64,000 nucleotides of DNA. Source: Caulobacter segnis ATCC 21756 (GTDB lineage Bacteria; Pseudomonadota; Alphaproteobacteria; Caulobacterales; Caulobacteraceae). This document shows positions 53,928 through 63,094 of this stretch, in pieces. The stretch spans positions 1,054,001-1,118,000 of the forward strand of contig NC_014100.1 of the NCBI RefSeq assembly GCF_000092285.1, read 5' to 3'. A program made the translations under genes and the position numbers. Positions within the stretch are counted from its first letter, which is position 1, and every line of letters starts with the position of its first letter. Below the pieces are notes generated by a model. The model worked only from the letters and a program-made list of their open reading frames with translations. It made no database searches and was not told the DNA's origin.

Positions 53928-56411
53928 ATGATGCACGCTTCGTTCCCGCGACGGGCCATGGCCCTGGTCGCGTCGGCGGCCTTCATGGCGCTGTCGGCGG
54001 GTGCGGTCCTGGCGGCCGACGGTTACCAGACCCCGCCGGCGCCGATCGCCCAGATCCTCGACTCGCCGCAGACGCCCGGCGTCGCCGTCAGCCCCGACCG
54101 CAAGGTGCTGGCCCAGTTGGGCCGCGAGAACCTGCCGTCGATCGCGGCGGTCTCCGAGCCGATCCTGCGGCTGGGCGGCTATCGGATCAATCCGCGCACC
54201 AACGGTCCGATCGAGGCGCGGGCCAACTGGCTGAACAGCCTGGCGTTCGAGGACGTCGCGACCGGCAAGGTCCGCCCCGTCAGCCTGCCCGCCGGAGCGC
54301 GCTTCATCGCGCCCAGCTGGTCGCCGGACGGCTCCAAGCTAGCTTTCGTGCTGGACGCCAAGTCGGGCCTGGAGCTGTGGGTGGCCGACGTCAAGGCCGC
54401 CACCGCCCGCAAGGTGACCGAGGCGCGGGTCAACGCCGCCCTGGCCGTCGCGACGCCTGGCGGCGTGACCGGCGTCTATGACTGGCTGCCCGACGGCTCG
54501 GGACTGCTGGCGCCGATGACCGTCGCCGATCGCGGCGCTCCGCCCGCCGCGGATGTCACGCCTAACGGCCCGACGATCCAGGAATCCAAGGGGCGCACCG
54601 CCGCGATCCGCACCTATCAGGATCTGCTGTCCAACGCCCATGACGAGGCGCTGTTCGACTACTACTTCACCTCGCAGCTGACCCGCGTCAGCTTGGCGGA
54701 CGGCGGGACCGCGCCGGTTGGGCGGCCGGGGATCTTCTCCGGCGTCGCGATCTCGCCCGACGGCCAGTACCTGCTGACCACGCGGCTGAAGCGCCCCTAC
54801 AGCTATCTCGTGCCAGCGAGCCTTTTCGCGACCGAGATCGCCGTCTCGACGATCGACGGGCGACCCGTGAAGACCCTGGCCGATCGGCCCCTGGCCGACA
54901 CCCTGCCGCCGGCCTTCGATGCGACGTCCCCGGGGCCGCGCGCGGTCGAGTGGCGCGCCGACGCCCCGGCGACCCTGGTCTGGGCCGAGGCCCAGGACGG
55001 CGGCGATCCGCGCAAGAAGGTGGCCGTGCACGACAGCGTCTTCATGCTGGCCGCGCCCTTCTCGGCCGCGCCGACCAAGCTGATCGACCTCGACCAGCGT
55101 TATCGAGGGATCACGTGGGGCAGGAGCGACTTCGCCCTGCTGGCCAGCCGCTGGTGGCAGACCCGCAACGAGAAGCGCATCGCCATCGATCCCAGCAAGC
55201 CGGGCGCCGGGCGTGTGCTGATCCAGCGCAACTACCAGGACCGCTATAACGACCCGGGCCGCCCCGTGACCCGTCGTGACGCGCGCGGCGAGGACCTCCT
55301 GCACTTCACGCCGGATGGCAAGGCGGTGTTCGTGTTCGGCGACGGCGCCTCGGCCAAGGGCGAATTCCCGTTCGTGGGCCGCCTCTCGCTGGCCGACGGC
55401 AAGACGACCAAGCTCTGGCAGGCCGAAGCGCCATACTACGAAGCGCCGGTCGGCTTGGCGGACGAGGCGGGCAAGACGGTGATCACCCGCCGCGAAAGCG
55501 CCAAGGACGCGCCGAACTACTTTGTCCACGCCGTCGCCAAGGGCGCGAAGGCCAAGCCCCTGACCAGCTTCCCCGACCGCGCCCCGCAGTTCGCGGGGGT
55601 CTCCAAGCAGACCATCACCTACCAGCGCGCCGACGGCGTGACCCTGTCGGGCGTGCTCTATCTGCCGGCCGGCTATGACAAGGCCAAGGACGGCCCGCTG
55701 CCTCTGCTGATGTGGGCGTATCCGGCCGAGTTCACCGACGCGGCCATCGCCGGCCAGACGGTGGACGAGGGCAACCGCTTCACCCGTCCGGGCGGCGCCA
55801 GCCACCTGTTCCTGCTGACCCAGGGCTACGCCATCCTCGACAACCCGGCCTTCCCCATCATCGGCCGCAACGGCGCCGAGCCGAACGACACCTATGTCGA
55901 GCAACTGGTCGCCGACGCCCAGGCCGCCGTGGACGCGGTGGTGGCCATGGGGGTGGCCGATCGTGATCGGATCGCGGTGGGCGGCCACAGCTACGGCGCG
56001 TTCATGACCGCCAATCTGCTGGCCCATACGCGCCTGTTCCGCGCCGGCATCGCCCGCTCGGGCGCCTACAACCGCACCCTGACGCCTTTCGGTTTCCAGG
56101 CCGAGCAGCGCACCTACTGGGAGGCGACCGACACCTACACGAAGATGAGCCCGTTCACCTATGCGCCGAACGTCAAGGATCCGATCCTGCTGATCCACGG
56201 CGAGGCGGACGACAACTCCGGCACCTTCCCGGTCCAGAGCGAGCGCTTCTACGCCGCGCTGAAAGGCGCGGGCGCGACCGTGCGCTACGTGACCCTGCCC
56301 AACGAGGCGCACGGCTATCGCGCGCTGGAGTCGACCAAGCACACGCTCTGGGAAATGGTCGAGTGGATGAACCGGTACGTGAAGAACGCTCCTAAGCGCG
56401 ACGGCCAGTAG
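53928..56411 (+). CDS. Exported prolyl-oligopeptidase-family (S9) serine peptidase
   Basis: An 827-aa peptidase with a Sec signal (ALVASAAFMALSAGAVLAADG), an N-terminal beta-propeller (repeats such as FIAPSWSPDGSKLAF and GVAISPDGQYLLTT) and a C-terminal alpha/beta-hydrolase domain. The nucleophile is in VGGHSYGAFMT, the acid in IHGEADDNSGTFP and the histidine in LPNEAHGY. ATG 53928 follows GAGGGG by 6-7 bp; adjacent ATG codons at 53931 and 53955 are alternatives. Degrades peptides in the periplasm. Confidence 0.92.
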   Translation: MMHASFPRRAMALVASAAFMALSAGAVLAADGYQTPPAPIAQILDSPQTPGVAVSPDRKVLAQLGRENLPSIAAVSEPILRLGGYRINPRTNGPIEARANWLNSLAFEDVATGKVRPVSLPAGARFIAPSWSPDGSKLAFVLDAKSGLELWVADVKAATARKVTEARVNAALAVATPGGVTGVYDWLPDGSGLLAPMTVADRGAPPAADVTPNGPTIQESKGRTAAIRTYQDLLSNAHDEALFDYYFTSQLTRVSLADGGTAPVGRPGIFSGVAISPDGQYLLTTRLKRPYSYLVPASLFATEIAVSTIDGRPVKTLADRPLADTLPPAFDATSPGPRAVEWRADAPATLVWAEAQDGGDPRKKVAVHDSVFMLAAPFSAAPTKLIDLDQRYRGITWGRSDFALLASRWWQTRNEKRIAIDPSKPGAGRVLIQRNYQDRYNDPGRPVTRRDARGEDLLHFTPDGKAVFVFGDGASAKGEFPFVGRLSLADGKTTKLWQAEAPYYEAPVGLADEAGKTVITRRESAKDAPNYFVHAVAKGAKAKPLTSFPDRAPQFAGVSKQTITYQRADGVTLSGVLYLPAGYDKAKDGPLPLLMWAYPAEFTDAAIAGQTVDEGNRFTRPGGASHLFLLTQGYAILDNPAFPIIGRNGAEPNDTYVEQLVADAQAAVDAVVAMGVADRDRIAVGGHSYGAFMTANLLAHTRLFRAGIARSGAYNRTLTPFGFQAEQRTYWEATDTYTKMSPFTYAPNVKDPILLIHGEADDNSGTFPVQSERFYAALKGAGATVRYVTLPNEAHGYRALESTKHTLWEMVEWMNRYVKNAPKRDGQ

Positions 56412-56586
56412 AGCGCTCGATCGTCACGATCGGGTGGCCGGCCCGTTGAAGGCCCCCCCTGGGCGCCGGTCCCCCGGGGGGTGGCTCCGCGCCAATATGC
56501 CGCGCCGTTTCAGGGGCTTAACGTTGTGTGAGCCGATCGCACCGTTTCATCGCTGATGGCAAGGTTGTGGATCGGGAGACACCACC

Positions 56587-58677
56587 ATGAGCCGAACGAC
56601 CGCGCATCGCGCTTTCCGGCGGACGATGAACCTGATCGCCGGCGGCAAGCCCTTGGCGCTGGCGTTGAAGGCGATCGTCCAGGCCGTGGAGGCGGAGGAT
56701 CCGGAGATCCTCTGCAGCATCCTGCTGCTCGACTCCGAGCGCCGTCGTCTGGTTCTGGGCGCCGCGCCCAGCCTGCCGGACTTCTACAACGAAGCCGTCG
56801 AGGGGGTGGAGATCGGTCCCTCCGTCGGTTCGTGCGGCACCGCGGCCTATCTGGGACGCCGGGTGACCGTCGACGACATTCAGTCCAGTCCGCTTTGGAC
56901 CGATTTCCGGGAGCTGGCGGCGGAGGCGGGTCTGGCTTCGTGCTGGTCCGAACCGATCCGGGCGCTGGACGGCGCGGTGGTGGGCACCTTCGCGATCTAT
57001 CATCGCCAGGTCAGCACGCCGAACAAGGAGGACATCGCCTTCATCGAGGCGGCCGCGCAACTGGCCGCGATCGCCATCGACCGGCGGCGCGCCGAGGAGG
57101 AGCTGGCGGCCAGCGAGTTGCGCGCCCGGCTCTCGGCCGAGCAGGCGATGGAGACAGCGCGCAACCTGTCGAGTTTTTTCGACGTGTCGGCGGACCTGCT
57201 GTGCATCCGCGACATGGAGGGACGGTTCGTGAAGGTGAACCAGGCCTGGGAGACGGTCCTGGGTCACCCCGTCGAGGTGCTGGAGGGCTCTGGTCTTCTG
57301 CCGCTCCTGCATGCGGACGACCTGGAGAGCACCCGCGCGAATATGCAGCGCGCCGAGGCGGATGGCGAGGTCAACGGCTTCGTGAACCGTTATCGCCGCG
57401 CCGACGGGACCTACTGCCAGTTGGAGTGGCGGGCGCGCCGATGCGGCGATCTGGTGTTTGGCGTGGCGCGCGACGTCACCGAGCGCTTGCGGATCGAGGC
57501 CGAGATGGCCGAGGCTCGGCGCGCGGCCGAGACGGCCAACAAGGCCAAGAACGACTTTCTGGCCAATATGAGCCATGAGATTCGCACCCCGCTCAACGGC
57601 GTCATCGGCATCGCCGCGGCGCTCGGCGAGACGGCGCTGACACCCCGTCAGGCCGAGATGGTCGACCTGATCCGGCGCTCCGGCGAGACGCTGGAGCGAC
57701 TGGTCTCCGACATCCTGGACGTCTCGAAGATCGAGGCCGGACAGATGACCATCCAGACTCAGGCCTTCGACCTGGACGGGGTGCTCGACGGCCTGCTGGA
57801 CGTCACGCGGCTGCGGGCCAAGGAGAAGGGCGTGGGCGTCCGTGTCGAGCGCGGCCCGTCCGTCAGCGGCGGCTTCCTGGGCGACAGCGTGCGGATCGGC
57901 CAGGTGCTGAGCAACCTGATGTCCAACGCCGTGAAGTTCACCGATCGGGGGGAGGTCACCGTCCGCATCGATGTCGAGGACCGCGACGACGGCCAAGCCT
58001 CTCTCCTGTGTGTCGAGGTCGAGGACACGGGCGTCGGGTTCGACGCGGCGAAGGGCGAGATGATCTTCCAGCGTTTCAGCCAGGCCGACAGCACGATCAC
58101 GCGCCGGTTCGGCGGGTCGGGCCTGGGTCTGTCGATCAGCCGGACCCTGGTGGAGATGATGGGCGGCGCGATCACGGCGCGGTCAAAGCCGGGCTCCGGC
58201 AGCCTGTTCCGGGTCGTCCTGCCGCTGCATCGCACGGAAGCGGAGGCCGCCGTCGACGCCGATCCGATCGCGCCGGGCGTTCAGGCCGAGGGGCTGAGGG
58301 TGCTGCTGGCCGAGGACCATCCGATCAACCAGCGCGTGGTGCAGCTGATCCTCGAGCCCTGCGGGGCCGCCGTGACGGTGGTGGAGAACGGGGCCCAGGC
58401 CGTCGAGGCGATGGCGGCGAGCCCCTACGACGTGGTCCTGATGGACATGCAGATGCCGATCATGGACGGCCTGGCGGCCACCCGCGCGATCCGGGCCCAC
58501 GAGGGCGGCGGGCGGCGCACGCCGATCATCATGCTCAGCGCCAACGCCATGGCCGGCCACCGCCAGGACGCCTTGGCGGCGGGGGCGGACCTGCATGTGG
58601 CCAAGCCGATCACGGTCGCGACCCTTTTGGACGGGATCAGCCAGGTCATCACCGTCGACGCGCGCCGCGCCGGCTGA
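56587..58677 (+). CDS. Hybrid sensor kinase: GAF-PAS-HisKA-HATPase-REC
   Basis: A 696-aa soluble hybrid kinase. It has a GAF domain (residues 12-165: [30 protein letters not shown]), a coiled linker, a PAS domain (about 190-300: [28 protein letters not shown]), an H-box in [17 protein letters not shown], a HATPase ([25 protein letters not shown]) and a C-terminal receiver with acceptor Asp in [13 protein letters not shown] and lysine in HVAKPI. No membrane segment, so it senses an intracellular ligand. No output regulator is adjacent. Confidence 0.95.
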   Translation: MSRTTAHRAFRRTMNLIAGGKPLALALKAIVQAVEAEDPEILCSILLLDSERRRLVLGAAPSLPDFYNEAVEGVEIGPSVGSCGTAAYLGRRVTVDDIQSSPLWTDFRELAAEAGLASCWSEPIRALDGAVVGTFAIYHRQVSTPNKEDIAFIEAAAQLAAIAIDRRRAEEELAASELRARLSAEQAMETARNLSSFFDVSADLLCIRDMEGRFVKVNQAWETVLGHPVEVLEGSGLLPLLHADDLESTRANMQRAEADGEVNGFVNRYRRADGTYCQLEWRARRCGDLVFGVARDVTERLRIEAEMAEARRAAETANKAKNDFLANMSHEIRTPLNGVIGIAAALGETALTPRQAEMVDLIRRSGETLERLVSDILDVSKIEAGQMTIQTQAFDLDGVLDGLLDVTRLRAKEKGVGVRVERGPSVSGGFLGDSVRIGQVLSNLMSNAVKFTDRGEVTVRIDVEDRDDGQASLLCVEVEDTGVGFDAAKGEMIFQRFSQADSTITRRFGGSGLGLSISRTLVEMMGGAITARSKPGSGSLFRVVLPLHRTEAEAAVDADPIAPGVQAEGLRVLLAEDHPINQRVVQLILEPCGAAVTVVENGAQAVEAMAASPYDVVLMDMQMPIMDGLAATRAIRAHEGGGRRTPIIMLSANAMAGHRQDALAAGADLHVAKPITVATLLDGISQVITVDARRAG

Positions 58678-58728
58678 TGACGCCGGTTTCCCTTCACCTT
58701 TGCCGGCTGAACGCCTAAATCGGGCGGC

Positions 58729-58747
58729 CGGCGGTCTTGGACCGCCG
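58729..58747 (+). promoter_or_regulatory. Hairpin in the metN leader
   Basis: CGGCGGTC-TTG-GACCGCCG, a perfect 8-bp stem with a 3-base loop, ends 23 bp before the metN GTG. It has no T-run, so it is not a normal terminator. I compared the leader with the SAM-II riboswitch pattern I remember and see no match. It may be a translational control hairpin. Confidence 0.3.
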
Positions 58748-58770
58748 AAACCCCGTTTGGACTTGGCCGC

Positions 58771-59769
58771 GTGATCACCTTTCAGGACGTCTCGAAAACC
58801 TACGCCCAGGGAGGGCACGCCGCGCTCAGCGCCGTGTCGCTGTCCGTCGCCGCCGGAGAGGTGTTCGGCGTGATCGGGGCCTCGGGCGCGGGCAAATCGA
58901 CCCTGATCCGGCTGATCAACGGCCTGGAGACCCCGACCGGCGGCCGAGTGATCGTGGACGGCGACGACGTTGATGCGCTGGGCGTCGAGGGCCTACGCGC
59001 CCTGCGCCGCCGGGTCGGGATGATCTTCCAGCACTTCAACCTGCTGTCTGGAAAGACGGTCGCCCAGAACGTCGCCTTCCCGCTAAAGCTGGCCGGCCGC
59101 CCCGCCGCCGAGGTCAAGGCGCGCACATCCGAGCTCCTGGAACGGGTGGGCCTCACCGCCCACGCCGACAAGTATCCGGCCCAGCTCTCCGGCGGCCAGA
59201 AGCAGCGCGTCGGCATCGCCCGCGCCCTGGCCACCGGGCCGAAGGTCCTGCTGTGCGACGAGGCCACCAGCGCCCTCGATCCCGAGACCACCGAGCAGAT
59301 CCTGGACCTGATCTCGGGCCTGAACCGGGAGCTTGGCCTCACCATTGTGCTGATCACCCACGAGATGGATGTGGTCCGCCGGGTCTGCGACCGCGTCGCC
59401 GTGCTGGAGGCCGGCCGCGTTGTGGAGGAGGGCGCGGTCGAGGACGTCTTCCTGCACCCGACCAGCGACACCGCCCGCCGCTTCGTGCGCGAGGCCGATG
59501 GCGAGGCTGCGACCGCGCCCGGCGTCGGCGGCCGCCTGGTGCGCCTGACCTTCAAGGGCGAGGCGACCTACAAGCCGGTGCTGGGCGAGGTCGCCCGCGT
59601 CACCGGCGTCGACTATTCCATCCTCGGCGGGCGCATCCACCGCCTGCGCGAGACGCCCTACGGCCAGCTGACCCTGGCCCTGACCGGCGGCGACGTCGAT
59701 GCGGCGATCAAGAGCTTCGAGGCGTCCGGCGTCCGCGTCGACGACCTGACCGGGGAGATCGCCCGATGA
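58771..59769 (+). CDS. metN: Methionine ABC transporter ATPase MetN
   Basis: A 332-aa ATPase starting at GTG 58771. It has Walker [11 protein letters not shown]-loop FQHFNLL, signature LSGGQKQR, Walker [13 protein letters not shown] and a H-loop in ITHEMDV, then a C-terminal NIL regulatory domain ([20 protein letters not shown]) that binds methionine for feedback inhibition. The stop overlaps the metI ATG (ATGA). Confidence 0.96.
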   Translation: MITFQDVSKTYAQGGHAALSAVSLSVAAGEVFGVIGASGAGKSTLIRLINGLETPTGGRVIVDGDDVDALGVEGLRALRRRVGMIFQHFNLLSGKTVAQNVAFPLKLAGRPAAEVKARTSELLERVGLTAHADKYPAQLSGGQKQRVGIARALATGPKVLLCDEATSALDPETTEQILDLISGLNRELGLTIVLITHEMDVVRRVCDRVAVLEAGRVVEEGAVEDVFLHPTSDTARRFVREADGEAATAPGVGGRLVRLTFKGEATYKPVLGEVARVTGVDYSILGGRIHRLRETPYGQLTLALTGGDVDAAIKSFEASGVRVDDLTGEIAR

Positions 59770-60440
59770 GCGCCGGAACCTTCGACTTCTCGAACGTCGA
59801 CTGGAGCGAGATCGGCCAGGCGACTCTGGACACCCTGGCCATGCTGGGGGGCTCGATGGTGCTGACCATCGTGCTGGGCCTGCCGCTGGGCGTGATCCTG
59901 TTCCTGACCGGCAAGGGCCAGATGCTGGAAAACCGGCTGGCCAACAGCGCGCTGTCGCTGCTGGTCAACATCCTGCGCTCGGTGCCGTTCGTGATCCTGC
60001 TGATCGTGATGATCCCGATGACGGTGGCGCTGGTCGGCACTTCGCTGGGCGTCGCCGGCGCGATCCCGCCGCTGGTCGCGGGCGCGGCGCCGTTCTTCGC
60101 GCGTCTGGTCGAGACCGCCCTGCGCGAGGTCGACAAGGGCGTGGTCGAGGCCAGCTTCGCCATGGGCGCCAAGCGTCGGCAGGTGGTGCTGGGCGCGCTG
60201 CTGCCCGAGGCCCTGCCGGGCCTGATCGCCGCCGCGACCGTCACCGCCATCGCGCTGGTGGGCTACACGGCCATGGCCGGCGTCGTCGGCGCGGGCGGCC
60301 TGGGGGATCTGGCCGTGCGCTTCGGCTACCAGCGCTTCCAGACCGATGTGATGATCGTGACCGTCGTGCTGATGCTGGTGCTGGTCCAGGCGGTGCAGAT
60401 GGTCGGCGACACGGTGGTGCGACGCGTGTCGCACCGGTAG
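59766..60440 (+). CDS. metI: Methionine ABC transporter permease MetI
   Basis: A 224-aa permease with five hydrophobic segments and the EAA loop ([25 protein letters not shown] sequence), characteristic [13 protein letters not shown] and a C-terminal [17 protein letters not shown]. It pairs with MetN; the substrate-binding MetQ is encoded 750 bp downstream after two small unrelated genes. Confidence 0.96.
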   Translation: MSAGTFDFSNVDWSEIGQATLDTLAMLGGSMVLTIVLGLPLGVILFLTGKGQMLENRLANSALSLLVNILRSVPFVILLIVMIPMTVALVGTSLGVAGAIPPLVAGAAPFFARLVETALREVDKGVVEASFAMGAKRRQVVLGALLPEALPGLIAAATVTAIALVGYTAMAGVVGAGGLGDLAVRFGYQRFQTDVMIVTVVLMLVLVQAVQMVGDTVVRRVSHR

Positions 60441-60449
60441 GAGCGTGAG

Positions 60450-60806
60450 ATGACCGACGAACACACCGATCTCCATTGGGATCCCGCGCTCGCCGCCAGC
60501 CTGATCGGCAAGACCCTGCTGATGAACCTGACCTTCCTCGACGACGACGGTGAGGTCCTAGAGCGCCAGCAGTTCTTCGGCGTGGTCATCGACGCCGACG
60601 AAGGCGAGGGGATCACGCTCGACCTGCTGGGCGAGCATGACGGCGACACCTACACGCTGCCGCCCCAGACCTCGGCGATCAAGGCGGCCGAGGCCGGCGT
60701 CATCAGCCTGGCCGGCGACAAGCCCGACTTCGTGGCCAGCTGGATCATCCACGGGCCGCCGGACGTCGCCAACGACCTCGATGATGACGAGGATCAGCCC
60801 GCCTGA
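60450..60806 (+). CDS. Small acidic protein of unknown function
   Basis: A 118-aa soluble, very acidic protein (ending DLDDDEDQPA) with a beta-rich core (LLMNLTFLDDDGEVLERQQFFGVVIDADEGEGITLDLLG). It starts 9 bp after metI (ribosome-binding GGAG-like sequence in the gap), so it is probably co-transcribed with metNI. I do not recognise the family. Its 3' end overlaps a convergent small gene by 13 bp. Confidence 0.78.
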   Translation: MTDEHTDLHWDPALAASLIGKTLLMNLTFLDDDGEVLERQQFFGVVIDADEGEGITLDLLGEHDGDTYTLPPQTSAIKAAEAGVISLAGDKPDFVASWIIHGPPDVANDLDDDEDQPA

Positions 60807-61045
60807 TCGAACGGGAACGGCAGCCGGCCGGCCTTGAACAGGATGTCGGGGCTCTCGTCGTAGTCGCCCAGTTCGACGTCGGCGCTGGCCGAGAAGGCGA
60901 CCACGCCCTCGCGCAGGGGCGCCAATCGTTCGGCCTTGCGCCGCGCCTCTTCCGCCGTCTTGCAGCCGATCTGCTGCTCGGCCTTCAGGCCCTTGCCGCG
61001 CCCGGCGACATAGGCTTGCACGATGTGGACGGTTTCCTTGGCCAT
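60794..61045 (-). CDS. Small conserved-looking protein of unknown function
   Basis: An 83-aa protein (MAKETVHIVQAYVAGRGKGLKAEQQIG... read from ATG 61045), with a helix KTAEEARRKAERLAPLREGVVAFSASAD and a C-terminal acidic stretch. ATG at 61051 and 61102 are alternatives. It looks like a small alpha/beta cytoplasmic protein. It is antisense within the metNI-metQ region and convergent with the preceding gene. Confidence 0.7.
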   Translation of the reverse strand: MAKETVHIVQAYVAGRGKGLKAEQQIGCKTAEEARRKAERLAPLREGVVAFSASADVELGDYDESPDILFKAGRLPFPFDQAG

Positions 61046-61193
61046 CCCCATCCAAGCGGCCTGTTCGGAGGCGGCGTCAAGCGATGTTCGCGGGCGGCGC
61101 ACGGAACTCGACGGAGCTTAAGGAAATCTGATTTCCTCGCCCGGCCGTATCAGGGCAAAAGCCTACCTCTACGATCGCCTTATGGAGCCGTTC

Positions 61194-62015
61194 ATGGTCG
61201 CCCGCCGCGCTGTTCTCGTCCTCGGTCTCGCCGCCCTGACGGTCTCCGCCATGACGCTCGTCGCTTGTGGCCAGAAGACTCCCAAGGCCAGCGACGCCAA
61301 CACCCTGACCATCGCCGCGACCGCCATTCCGCACGCCGAAGTGCTGGAATTCATCAAGCCGAAGCTGGCGGCCGAGGGGCTGAATCTCGAGATCAAGGTC
61401 TTCAACGACTACGTCCAGCCCAACGTCCAGGTGGCCGAGAAGCGGATCGACGTCAGCTATTTCGAGACCCTGCCGTACCTGGAGACCTTCAATCGCGACA
61501 AGGGAACCAACCTGATCCCGATCCAGGGCGTCCACGTCGAGCCGATCGGGACTTATTCGGCCAAGTGGAAGTCGCTCGCCGAGGTTCCGCAAGGCGCCAC
61601 GATCGCCATTCCCAATGACGCCAGCACCGAGGGCCGGGCCCTGATCCTGCTGGCCAAGAACGGCGTGATCGGCCTCAAGGACCCGACGAACGCCCTGTCG
61701 AACCTGAAGGACATCACCAGCAACCCGAAGGACCTGAAGTTCAAGGAACTGGAGGCGCCGTCCCTGCCGCGCGTGCTGAACCAGGTCGACCTAGCGGTGA
61801 TCAACACCAACTACGCCCTCGACGCCAAGCTGAACCCCAGCAAGGACGCCCTGATCATCGAGGACAAGACCAGCCCCTACGTGAACTACCTGGTCGGCCG
61901 TCCGGACAACAAGGACGACCCCCGCGTGAAGAAGCTGGCGGCGGCCCTGACCTCGCCCGAGGTGAAGGCGTTCATCGAGAAGAAGTACTCGGGCGCGGTG
62001 GTGCCGGCGTTCTAG
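61194..62015 (+). CDS. metQ: Methionine-binding lipoprotein MetQ
   Basis: A 273-aa substrate-binding protein of the NlpA/MetQ family. It has a lipoprotein signal with lipobox LVAC (lipid Cys about residue 25), then LTIAATAIPHAEVLEFIKP, DVSYFETLPYLETFN, a IPNDASTEGRALILL segment and NTNYALDAKLNP, all typical of the family. ATG 61194 is chosen because GGAG lies 6 bp upstream; ATG 61182 is also in frame. It delivers methionine to MetNI. Confidence 0.95.
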   Translation: MVARRAVLVLGLAALTVSAMTLVACGQKTPKASDANTLTIAATAIPHAEVLEFIKPKLAAEGLNLEIKVFNDYVQPNVQVAEKRIDVSYFETLPYLETFNRDKGTNLIPIQGVHVEPIGTYSAKWKSLAEVPQGATIAIPNDASTEGRALILLAKNGVIGLKDPTNALSNLKDITSNPKDLKFKELEAPSLPRVLNQVDLAVINTNYALDAKLNPSKDALIIEDKTSPYVNYLVGRPDNKDDPRVKKLAAALTSPEVKAFIEKKYSGAVVPAF

Positions 62016-62027
62016 GGGTTTTGGTTA

Positions 62028-62147
62028 GATGCTCCCCCGCGATGCGGGGGAGCTGTCACGAAGTGACTGAGGGGGCGAGCGCGGTATCCGCCCGGTTGGC
62101 CCCCTCCGGCCCTCTGGGCCACCTCCCCCGCATCGCGGGGGAGGAAC
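62028..62147. repeat. Type B palindromic element after metQ
   Basis: GATGCTCCCCCGCGATGCGGGGGAGC on the left and CACCTCCCCCGCATCGCGGGGGAGG on the right with a centre of about 25 bp; same orientation as 16034-16153. It lies 12 bp after the metQ stop and may end the met transcript. Confidence 0.8.
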
Positions 62148-62210
62148 TAGCGCCTAGCTACTTCTAACATTTCACTTTACCTATCAGCGCTCGCACGCCT
62201 CGGAGTCCCC

Positions 62211-62927
62211 ATGGCCTCGCCCTCGCTGAAATCGCCCGCCGGCCCCCGGCTGGTGCTCGATGTAGCCAATTCGTCGGGGCTCGATGACTGGGCGCCCGAG
62301 CTGCAGAAGACCAAGGTCTACGAACGCATCCTGCTGGACCTGATCTTGGGCGAGCTGCAGGCCGGGTCGCGGCTGGACGAGCAATTCCTGGCCGCGCGCT
62401 ACGAGGCCGGCCTGGCGGGCGTTCGCGACGCTCTGGGGCGTCTGGCCTTGGAGGGCCTGGTCATGCGCCGCGCCCGTTCGGGCACCACGGTCGCGCCTTT
62501 GGACCTTGTCGAGCTGCGCCAGGGCTACGAGGCTCGGGTGCTGATCGAGCCGCATTGCGCGGCCTTGGCGGCTCGCAACGCCTCGAAGGCCGAGGCCCAG
62601 GCGATGTTCGACATCTTCGCCGATGGGGAGGAGGCCGCGAGGATTTGCGACCTGCCGGCGCTGGTGGCCATGGATCTGCGATTCCACGCCGCGGTCGCGC
62701 GCGCCTCCGGCAACCTCGCCCTGGCGCGCATCTTGATTCCCCTGCAGCACAAGGCCGCGCGCTTCTGGGTCTTTTCGTTCAACGGCGCCAGTGAACAGGA
62801 GCTGATCGAGGAGATCGAGGAGCACCGGGAGGTGGCGCGCGTCATCGGTGGCGGCGATGTCGAGGCCTCCCGTCAGGCGATGCTGCGAATCCTGGATGTC
62901 CAGCCAGAGGCTCAGGGCCGCGCCTGA
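62211..62927 (+). CDS. GntR-family regulator, FadR/FCD type
   Basis: A 238-aa regulator with an N-terminal winged helix (VYERILLDLILGELQAGSRLDEQFLAARYEAGLAGVRDALGRLALEGLVMRR) and a helical FCD ligand domain containing the metal-binding histidines and aspartate (EPHCAALAA, MDLRFHAAVARASGN, EHREVARVI). FCD regulators respond to small organic acids. The ligand is unknown; the TonB receptor gene downstream may be a target. Confidence 0.92.
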   Translation: MASPSLKSPAGPRLVLDVANSSGLDDWAPELQKTKVYERILLDLILGELQAGSRLDEQFLAARYEAGLAGVRDALGRLALEGLVMRRARSGTTVAPLDLVELRQGYEARVLIEPHCAALAARNASKAEAQAMFDIFADGEEAARICDLPALVAMDLRFHAAVARASGNLALARILIPLQHKAARFWVFSFNGASEQELIEEIEEHREVARVIGGGDVEASRQAMLRILDVQPEAQGRA

Positions 62928-63094
62928 GCGCCGAACCGCGCCGCGAGTTCCCCAGCGTGACCTGAGACTTCGTCGCCACAGTGTCTTCGCAATCTCAACT
63001 AAAATGTCAGAAGGCATTTTGACGAAGATCAAGCGATCCCCAGATAACGGGTCGCGACCGCCGAGCTTCCGTCTCGCCGGCGAGGTGAGATTCG

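Noticed and set aside
58678..58770. SAM-II riboswitch in the metN leader
   Set aside because: No pseudoknot pattern or conserved core could be seen; only a simple hairpin is present.
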